Of a stretch of DNA of 11,404 bases, positions 1-5,196 are shown in pieces. The stretch covers positions 1 through 11,404 of the forward strand of contig JAITTD010000169.1 in NCBI GenBank assembly GCA_031287245.1, read 5' to 3'. The notes below the pieces were generated by a model. That model searched no databases. It had not been told where the DNA came from and was given only the letters and a program-made list of their open reading frames with translations. Numbering within the stretch: position 1 is the stretch's first letter; each line of letters starts with the position of its first letter. This DNA comes from Bacteroidales bacterium. GTDB taxonomy: Bacteria > Bacteroidota > Bacteroidia > Bacteroidales > UBA4181. A program made the translations under genes and the position numbers.

Positions 1-168
1 CTTGCGGAGGGCGGAAGCACTACCATCAACATCGCCATCCCCGTGGCCCAACTGGCAAAGTGGGATGATGCCTCAGGCAAACTCGTGGTGCCCACCGGCA
101 CTTACACCATCTTTGTCGGTAGCAGTTCAGAGGATGAGGCGGTGAAAGCGGAGTTTGAGGTGAAGTAA
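1..168 (+). CDS. Probable GH3 beta-glucosidase, C-terminal fibronectin III-like end (partial)
   Basis: An open frame enters from the left edge and ends at TAA (166-168), giving 55 residues that close with AEFEVK. Seen: the stretch KWDDASGKLVVPTGTYTIFV followed by GSSSED. This has the pattern of the Fn3-like domain that ends many family GH3 glycosidases, where a W/F-D residue pair leads into a G-x-Y-x-(I/V)-x-VG-x-SS strand and turn. In that family the domain packs against the catalytic core and has no catalytic role. The catalytic part lies outside the window, so the substrate cannot be read. The next gene is a GH78-type glycosidase on the same strand, which suits a glycan-degradation locus. 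Other secreted glycosidases or beta-sandwich proteins could carry a similar end. Confidence 0.62.
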   Translation, partial: LAEGGSTTINIAIPVAQLAKWDDASGKLVVPTGTYTIFVGSSSEDEAVKAEFEVK

Positions 169-172
169 TCCC

Positions 173-218
173 CACCCCGGTCCCTCCCAAAAGAGAGCCG
201 GGGTGAGGTTCTTTTTTT
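173..218 (+). terminator. Hairpin plus T-run terminator after the GH3-like gene
   Basis: The perfect 8-bp GC-rich stem CACCCCGG (173-180) pairs with CCGGGGTG (198-205). A 17-nt pyrimidine/purine loop separates the arms, and a run of seven T follows at 212-218. It starts 4 bases after the stop codon, as expected for an intrinsic terminator. It suggests the GH78 gene 53 bp further on has its own promoter, although no clear -7 element is visible in the gap. Confidence 0.7.
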
Positions 219-270
219 AATCTTTTAAAAATTAACCCACATTGCCTGCCGGATGAAAATTTAAGTTACA

Positions 271-2553
271 ATGTCAATGAAAACAATAATTGCCGCTAAA
301 AGTAAAATACTATTCTTGTTGTGTGTGTGGGTGCACATTCCATTGAGTTTTGCGCAACCGCCATCCCATCTCACCACCGATTTGCTGGAATATACCGACC
401 GCGTTTTTCTCGATGGCTATCCTTCCAATCTTTCTTTGGAAAAATTAGGCAGTGCCATTGAGCGTTACCAATTAGCGGAAATACGTAGCGCACAACCTTA
501 TTTGGGGTGGGTGGTCAACAACAATCAGTCCAATACGCTGCAAACGGCTTACCGCATTTTGGTGGCATCTTCCAAAGCACTGTTAACCGAAGGCGAAGCC
601 GATATGTGGGACAGCGGACGCACGGAAAGCGACAACTCCGTAGCCGTAGCCTACGCCGGCAAACCACTGCAACCTTCCACCATTTATTACTGGAAAGTGA
701 AAACATGGGACAATCACGGTGTGGAAAGCGCCTTTTCGCAGGTGAGAAGTTTCATTACCGCCAAAGAATTGGACGGCGTGACGGCTCGTTACCCTTTGCA
801 GGTGAGCGATGAACTGCCGGTGAAAATACAGTCACTCGGTGCGGCACATTCGTTCATCGACTTTGGCAAGGCTTCGTTCGGCAGGCTGAAACTGACGCTC
901 TCTTCCGGCAAGGAAACCGATACGGTCATCGTTCGCTTGGGCGAATGTGCGAAAGACGGGCAGGTTGACCGCCGTCCGGGCGCCACCATTCGCTATGCCG
1001 AGTATAAACTGCCGCTGATGAGCGGAACGCATACCTATACGTTGAAAATACGTCCCGATAAACGGAATACGGATACCAATCCTGCCTCTAACGGCATAGG
1101 AGTAAGTGCAGTACTGATGCCCTGTTATACCGGCGAAGTGATGCCATTTCGCTATTGCGAACTGGAAAATTACTCCGCGCCGTTGCAGCCCGGACAGATA
1201 GTCCGGCAAACGGTCACTTACCCGTTTGACGAGACTGTTTCCGCTTTTCATTCATCGGATACAGTGCTCAATCAAGTGTGGGAACTCTGCAAATATTCTG
1301 TAAAAGCGGTTTCTTTTCTGGGAATATTCGTTGATGGCGACCGCGAACGCATCACTTACGAAGGGGATATTATTGTAGGACAGCCCACCCGCTATGCCGT
1401 TGACCGGCGGTATGAATTTACCCGTTACAGTCTCGAATACCTTATCTATTCCCCCACATGGCCTACCGAATGGACTTTGCAGGAGGTGCTGATGATATGG
1501 GCGGATTATCTGCATACCGGCAATCCGGCATCCTTGCAGCGATATTATGAAGAATGGAAAGCGAAAACTTTGTTGCAATTGACCGAAACGAACGGACTGA
1601 TCAGCACGCGAACGGGCAAGTTGACGCCGGAATTTTTCAAGTCGATTCACTATAAAGGAAAGAATTTTCGCGATATTGTCGATTGGCCGACTGCTGAAAC
1701 GGATGGATTTGTTTTCACCGACTACAACACCGTTGTCAATGCCTACCATTATCAATCGCTGAAATTGATGAGCGCCATTGCCGGAGCCTTGGGGAAAACG
1801 GACGAGCAGGCGCAATTATCCGAAGACGCACAGCGGGTGAAAACCCAAATCAACAAACGGATGCTCGACCCCAAAACAGGTCTTTACCGCGATGGCATCG
1901 GCACAAACCACAGTTCACTCCATGCCAACATCTATCCGCTGGCTTACGGCATAGCGCCGGAGAAAAACCGCAAAAAAATGCTTGAATTCATCCGCAGCCG
2001 CGGCATGGCGGGAAGCGTATATACTTCGCAAAACTTGCTGGATGCCGTTTACAATGCCAACGACGCCGATTATGGTCTGCAGTTGCTCACTTCCACCAAC
2101 GACCGCAGTTGGTACAACATGATTCGCGTCGGTTCAACCATCTCGCTCGAAGCGTGGGACAACAAATACAAACCCAATCAGGACTGGAGTCACATCTGGG
2201 GCGCCGCTGCCGGCAACATCATCGCCCGCAAACTGATGGGGATAGAGCCGCTCGAACCCGGATTCAGGAAAATCCGCATCCAACCGCAACCGGCAACTTT
2301 GAAACAGGCAGAAATCAAAGTGCCTTCCATTCGGGGTGACATCCGTGTCGCCTTTGACAATCAACCCGACAGGTTTTCGCTGCAAGTAGAAATCCCCGCC
2401 AACAGCGTAGCCGAAGTATGGCTGCCCAAACCGGCGGCAAAATATCGTTTGACGGTAGATAACATCGCACAAAAAGGCGCAGTGGAGGGTGATTTTGTAA
2501 AAGTAGAAATCGGTTCGGGCGAACATCGTTTGCTCATCGAAAAACAACAGTGA
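271..2553 (+). CDS. Secreted GH78 alpha-L-rhamnosidase-like glycoside hydrolase
   Basis: 760 residues. Residues 1-28 form a signal peptide (lysines, hydrophobic core ILFLLCVW, cleavage likely after SFA-28), so the enzyme acts in the periplasm or outside. Residues about 70-165 form an N-terminal beta-sandwich (MWDSG, IYYWKVKTWDN), and about 190-320 a second one (IDFGKASFGRL). The (alpha/alpha)6 catalytic region spans about 325-660. The block VDGDRERITYEGD (354-366) fits the GH78 acid motif: E359, seven residues before D366, aligns with the general acid. E627 in TISLEAWD is the likely general base. HIWGAAAGNI and GIEPLEPGFRKIRIQPQP lead into the C-terminal beta-sandwich, typical of GH78. Known family reaction: inverting hydrolysis of terminal alpha-L-rhamnosides. 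The exact substrate is not readable. ATG 271 is chosen because it gives a complete signal peptide; ATG 277 is an alternative two codons later. No frameshift or missing domain was noticed. Confidence 0.88.
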   Translation: MSMKTIIAAKSKILFLLCVWVHIPLSFAQPPSHLTTDLLEYTDRVFLDGYPSNLSLEKLGSAIERYQLAEIRSAQPYLGWVVNNNQSNTLQTAYRILVASSKALLTEGEADMWDSGRTESDNSVAVAYAGKPLQPSTIYYWKVKTWDNHGVESAFSQVRSFITAKELDGVTARYPLQVSDELPVKIQSLGAAHSFIDFGKASFGRLKLTLSSGKETDTVIVRLGECAKDGQVDRRPGATIRYAEYKLPLMSGTHTYTLKIRPDKRNTDTNPASNGIGVSAVLMPCYTGEVMPFRYCELENYSAPLQPGQIVRQTVTYPFDETVSAFHSSDTVLNQVWELCKYSVKAVSFLGIFVDGDRERITYEGDIIVGQPTRYAVDRRYEFTRYSLEYLIYSPTWPTEWTLQEVLMIWADYLHTGNPASLQRYYEEWKAKTLLQLTETNGLISTRTGKLTPEFFKSIHYKGKNFRDIVDWPTAETDGFVFTDYNTVVNAYHYQSLKLMSAIAGALGKTDEQAQLSEDAQRVKTQINKRMLDPKTGLYRDGIGTNHSSLHANIYPLAYGIAPEKNRKKMLEFIRSRGMAGSVYTSQNLLDAVYNANDADYGLQLLTSTNDRSWYNMIRVGSTISLEAWDNKYKPNQDWSHIWGAAAGNIIARKLMGIEPLEPGFRKIRIQPQPATLKQAEIKVPSIRGDIRVAFDNQPDRFSLQVEIPANSVAEVWLPKPAAKYRLTVDNIAQKGAVEGDFVKVEIGSGEHRLLIEKQQ

Positions 2554-2597
2554 AAAAGTTTTTCTTTTGAAAAAACAACTAAGGAAAAAGGGAGAAC

Positions 2598-2771
2598 GTT
2601 TCGGGTTTCAGGTTTCAGGGTTTCAGGTTTCGGGTTTAATGTTTCGGGTTTAATGTTTCAGGTTTTGCGGATAAGAACGTTTCGGGTTTTGAGTTTAATG
2701 TTTCGAGGTTCGGGTTTTGCGGATAAGAACATTTCGGGTTTCGGGTTTCAGGTTTCGGATTTTGCGGATAA
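2598..2771 (+). repeat. Heptameric G-rich repeat array (GTTTCRG / GTTTAAT)
   Basis: From 2598 the sequence parses almost entirely into 7-bp units: GTTTCGG, GTTTCAG and GTTTAAT, with only a few 6- or 8-bp slips (an extra G at 2619; irregular units at 2700-2713). The phase is interrupted by a longer unit, GTTTTGCGGATAAGAAC, present exactly at 2662-2678 and 2714-2730 and as a truncated variant at 2759-2771. All G runs are on the + strand. The early part (2603-2634) has five G runs of 2-3 bases separated by 4-5-nt loops, so a two-tetrad G-quadruplex is possible. It is non-coding; the short open frame through it reads repeats only. Confidence 0.85.
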
Positions 2772-2777
2772 ATTCGA

Positions 2778-2823
2778 GTCCCGCAGGGACTACACTTTAT
2801 TAACCGTAGATTTTAATCTACGG
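2778..2823 (-). repeat. REP-like double-hairpin element, copy 1 (inverted)
   Basis: On the minus strand this copy reads as a hairpin with 8-bp stem CCGTAGAT/ATCTACGG and a 4-nt loop, then TTAATAAAG, four variable bases, then the small palindrome GTCCC-TGC-GGGAC. On the plus strand the palindrome is at 2778-2790 and the hairpin arms at 2804-2811 and 2816-2823. It matches copy 2 (2922-2968) in order, spacing and conserved linker but lies in the opposite orientation. Confidence 0.85.
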
Positions 2824-2849
2824 ACAGAGAGAACACCCCTCTGCGCTGT

Positions 2850-2901
2850 AGTCCCGCAGGGACGGCACTTTGTTGTCTTTCTGTGTCGTCCCTGCGGGAC
2901 T
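2850..2901. repeat. Central inverted repeat of the composite element (15-bp stem)
   Basis: AGTCCCGCAGGGACG (2850-2864) is the exact reverse complement of CGTCCCTGCGGGACT (2887-2901), with a 22-nt T-rich loop between. Each arm also contains the small 5-bp palindrome seen in the outer copies. It is the axis around which copies 1 and 2 are arranged head to head. Confidence 0.85.
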
Positions 2902-2921
2902 TGGCTGTAGTCGTCCTCATC

Positions 2922-2968
2922 ACCGTATGCTGAAGCATACGGTTAATAAAGGGCTGTCCCTGCGGGAC
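2922..2968 (+). repeat. REP-like double-hairpin element, copy 2
   Basis: A perfect 9-bp stem ACCGTATGC (2922-2930) / GCATACGGT (2935-2943) closes a TGAA loop. The linker TTAATAAAG overlaps the end of the stem. After GGCT comes the palindrome GTCCC-TGC-GGGAC at 2956-2968. Three base pairs of the first stem differ from copy 1 while pairing is kept. Elements of this form in other bacteria are called REP/BIME sequences and can be moved by RAYT transposases; no such gene is in this window. Confidence 0.85.
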
Positions 2969-2996
2969 AAGAACTTTCTCCTTCAAAAGTAAAGAC

Positions 2997-3076
2997 ATCC
3001 AAGCAAAAAGCAAGATAATGGTTTTGGGTTTCGAGTTTAATGTTTCGGGTTTAATCCAAGCAAAAAGCAAGATAAT
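2997..3076 (+). repeat. 23-bp direct repeat flanking a short heptad array
   Basis: The 23-bp sequence made of ATCC, then AAGCAAAAAGCAAG, then ATAAT occurs identically at 2997-3019 and 3054-3076. Between the copies, 3021-3055 is a second small block of the heptad family: GTTTTGG, GTTTCGA, GTTTAAT, GTTTCGG, GTTTAAT. The last unit overlaps the second repeat by two bases. The layout looks like a local duplication or slippage product. Confidence 0.85.
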
Positions 3077-3101
3077 AATTAATAATTAATAATTAATAAT
3101 T
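3073..3101 (+). repeat. AT-rich heptad tandem (TAATAAT x4)
   Basis: Four perfect copies of TAATAAT (3073-3100) plus one further T. It directly follows the second 23-bp repeat and lies about 80 bp before the MFS start codon, close to where promoter elements of that gene would be. As a pure A/T stretch it could act as an UP-like or easily melted region, but this is inference. Confidence 0.8.
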
Positions 3102-3113
3102 CCTTTTCCTTGC

Positions 3114-3142
3114 TTGTTGTTTGAATACTTTTTTATAACTTG
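3114..3142 (+). promoter_or_regulatory. Possible promoter of the sugar porter operon (weak match)
   Basis: TTG at 3114-3116 is followed 19 bases later by TAACTTG (3136-3142), one T short of the Bacteroidota -7 consensus TAnnTTTG. The spacing suits the -33/-7 pair of that phylum. The start codon is 38 bp further on, leaving room for a short leader. Because the -7 match is imperfect, this is only a candidate. Confidence 0.3.
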
Positions 3143-3180
3143 CGCCGGTTTTCAATAGCATCAATTTAAAAAAACACATC

Positions 3181-4572
3181 ATGAGTAAAGTATCTTATAA
3201 CTATGGTTATATCTGGTTGCTGACGATAGCGGCATCCATGGGCGGGTTTCTTTTTGGCTACGACTGGGTGGTGGTGGGCGGCGCCAAACCGTTTTATGAA
3301 CCGTTTTTCGGAATAGCCGACAATCCTGCGTTGCAGGGCTGGGGAACAAGTTCAGCCATGATAGGCTGTATGATAGGCGCATTTGTCTGCTTCCTCACCA
3401 CCGAGCGTTGGGGACGAAAGAAACTGCTGGCTGCTGCCGGAGTCATCTTTTTCGTATCTGCCGTCGGTATCGCGTTTTGCAACAGTTTTTTCTGGTACAA
3501 TATCTGGCGGGTCATTGGCGGATTGTCCATCGGCGCCACTTTAAATCTTTCGCCGGTGTATATCTCAGAAATGGTTCCTTCGCATATCCGTGGGAAATTT
3601 GTATCCATCAATCAATTGCTTATCAATGTTGGAATGTTGATTTGTCAAACAATCAACTGGTCAATCGCCGCAGCCCACAACGAAGGCATCGACCCGTCGG
3701 CGGTGGAATTTGTCAATACATGGAATGCCCAAATCGGTTGGCGCTGGATGTTTGGCGCGGTGGCAGTGCCCGCCGTTCTCTTTTTTGGCATGATGGTGGC
3801 AGTACCCGAAAGCGTACGCTGGCTGGTGAAAAACAAACAAAGCACAAAAGCCAAAGCCACATTGGTTAAAATAGGCGGAGAAGAATATGCGGCGTCCGAA
3901 TTGCAAAAAATCGAAGAAACGGTAGCCACCGAAGACACGGGGATGGATTTTAAGGCTTTGTTGCAACCAAAGATGCTCAAAATATTGGGATTGGGATTTT
4001 TTCTCGCCATGCTGCAACAATGGTGCGGCATGAACGTGACTTTTTACTATGCTGCCGATATTTTCAAGAACGCCGGTTATGGCATCAACGATGTGATGTT
4101 TCAGATTGTTGTGATCGGAGGAATAGCCATGTTGTCGGTCGTTGCCACGATTCTCATGATCGACAGGGTGGGGCGCAAACGGCTGATGTTGTTGGGAACG
4201 GCTGCGATGACCCTTATTTACGGGATCATCGGACTGCTGTTTCATCAGGAGATCACAGGATTGCCAGTAGTGATTTTCGTCTTGTTGAACGTGTTAGCCT
4301 ATCAATTGACCCTGGCGCCGATTGTATGGGTGATTTTGTCCGAAATATTCCCGAATCGCATTCGCGGGGCAGCCATGTCCCTGTCGGCTTTGGTGCTTTG
4401 GGTGGGCAATTTTTCCCTGACCTACTCATTTCCTTCCATCAAGGAAAGCATCGGCTGGGCAAATAATTTCTGGCTGTACGGCGGCATCTGTCTGGTGGGC
4501 TTTGTGATACTGTACTTCATCTTGCCCGAAACCAAAAACAAAACCCTCGAACAAATCGAAAAAGATTTTTAA
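3181..4572 (+). CDS. MFS sugar porter (XylE/GLUT type), probable sugar:H+ symporter
   Basis: 463 residues with about 12 hydrophobic membrane segments, the usual size for the sugar porter family; it imports a monosaccharide across the inner membrane. Family signatures are present in order: GFLFGYD (22-28), ERWGRKK (75-81), R110 in the fourth segment with GG at 113-114, SPVYISEMVPSHIRG (124-138), PESVRWLVK (209-217), QQWCGMNVTFYY (279-290), DRVGRKR (328-334), W383 with SEIFPNRIRG, and PETKNKTLE (449-457). Q145, Q279, Q280, N285 and W383 sit where E. coli XylE binds xylose. D28 and R110 match its proton-coupling pair, so proton symport is inferred. The sugar is not readable. The FucU-like gene 28 bp downstream is probably cotranscribed. 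ATG 3181 fits because the first helix begins about residue 10. Confidence 0.9.
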   Translation: MSKVSYNYGYIWLLTIAASMGGFLFGYDWVVVGGAKPFYEPFFGIADNPALQGWGTSSAMIGCMIGAFVCFLTTERWGRKKLLAAAGVIFFVSAVGIAFCNSFFWYNIWRVIGGLSIGATLNLSPVYISEMVPSHIRGKFVSINQLLINVGMLICQTINWSIAAAHNEGIDPSAVEFVNTWNAQIGWRWMFGAVAVPAVLFFGMMVAVPESVRWLVKNKQSTKAKATLVKIGGEEYAASELQKIEETVATEDTGMDFKALLQPKMLKILGLGFFLAMLQQWCGMNVTFYYAADIFKNAGYGINDVMFQIVVIGGIAMLSVVATILMIDRVGRKRLMLLGTAAMTLIYGIIGLLFHQEITGLPVVIFVLLNVLAYQLTLAPIVWVILSEIFPNRIRGAAMSLSALVLWVGNFSLTYSFPSIKESIGWANNFWLYGGICLVGFVILYFILPETKNKTLEQIEKDF

Positions 4573-4600
4573 ATAATTAAACATTCATCATTAAAAAACT

Positions 4601-5038
4601 ATGTTATTAATTAAATGTATGCACCCCCAGATTTTGTCGGCGCTGGGTAAAATGGGACATGGCTCGTGGATTCTCCTTTCCGACGGCGGTTATCCGCACA
4701 TTACGGCAAGCAATCCTGCCGCCGAAAAGGTGTATCTGAACCTTACGCCGGGTGTGCTGAATGTGACGCAGGTGCTGGAAGTGCTGAAAGAAACAGTGCC
4801 CATTGAGCAGGCAGCCGTGATGACACCGCCCGACGGCGCCATGCAACCCGTGTTTGACGAGTACAAAAGCGTGTTGCCGGATGTGCAGTTCGACTATATC
4901 CAACAGTTCGACTTTTACGAACGCGCCCAAGAGAGCAATATCGGTTTAGTGATAGCCACAGGCGATGTCCGCAACTATGCCAACCTGCTGATAAAAGTAG
5001 GATTTGTAAGGCACGCAGAGGGCAAGGGAAAGTATTAA
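4601..5038 (+). CDS. fucU: RbsD/FucU family sugar mutarotase (FucU-like)
   Basis: 145 residues, normal for the family. Members interconvert sugar anomers (FucU: L-fucose; RbsD: D-ribose pyranose/furanose) in the cytoplasm. Seen: MGHG with H20, aligning with catalytic H22 of E. coli FucU; SDGGYP with D28; FYERAQ (105-110), characteristic of FucU rather than RbsD; and NYANLLIKVGF with Y126, aligning with FucU Y120. The SDGGYPH segment differs from the usual SDA-x-FP, so sugar preference may differ. The start at ATG 4601 places the histidine where FucU has it. The 28-bp gap after the porter gene suggests one operon in which uptake is followed by anomer conversion. Fucose is favoured by motif, but the nearby GH78 enzyme would release rhamnose, so the substrate remains open. 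The family assignment is firm; the symbol is less so. Confidence 0.85.
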   Translation: MLLIKCMHPQILSALGKMGHGSWILLSDGGYPHITASNPAAEKVYLNLTPGVLNVTQVLEVLKETVPIEQAAVMTPPDGAMQPVFDEYKSVLPDVQFDYIQQFDFYERAQESNIGLVIATGDVRNYANLLIKVGFVRHAEGKGKY

Positions 5039-5068
5039 AACAACTTGCGCAACAACCGCCGCCCCAAA

Positions 5069-5111
5069 ATGATGCTTCATACCGGCTTAATAAAGGTTGT
5101 TCCTGCGGAAC
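5069..5111 (+). repeat. REP-like double-hairpin element, copy 3 (partly decayed)
   Basis: The right part matches copy 2: CATAC(C)GG, then TTAATAAAG (5087-5095), three bases, then GTTCC-TGC-GGAAC (5099-5111). Compared with GTCCC-TGC-GGGAC, both arms changed, so pairing is preserved. The first hairpin has lost its outer left arm; only ATGA (5069-5072)/TCAT (5077-5080) around a TGCT loop remains. It lies between the mutarotase and the ABC operon. Confidence 0.75.
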
Positions 5112-5164
5112 TCGAAAAAATGTATCACCCCAAAAAAGATGAGCCGTCATTCCGAAAAAATTCG

Positions 5165-5172
5165 TATATTTG
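5165..5172 (+). promoter_or_regulatory. Bacteroidota -7 promoter element for the ABC-psd-patatin operon
   Basis: TATATTTG is an exact match to the TAnnTTTG -7 element used by the primary sigma factor of this phylum. It ends 24 bases before the ATG at 5197, which would leave a short leader. No TTTG is present at the -33 position; the region there is GC-richer. The element lies about 54 bp past the third REP-like copy. Confidence 0.6.
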
Positions 5173-5196
5173 TGGGCAAAATAATAGCAAGACCGT

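Noticed and set aside
242..269. Promoter of the GH78 gene (TTG ... TAAGTTAC)
   Set aside because: The candidate -7 lacks the TTTG end and would place transcription start inside the coding sequence.
2653..2910. 85-codon open frame on the + strand in the repeat spacer
   Set aside because: It translates the heptad array and hairpin elements; the product is repeat-derived and resembles no protein family.
2813..3070. 85-codon open frame on the - strand in the same spacer
   Set aside because: It crosses the composite inverted repeats and direct repeats; its coding appearance is a by-product of repeats.
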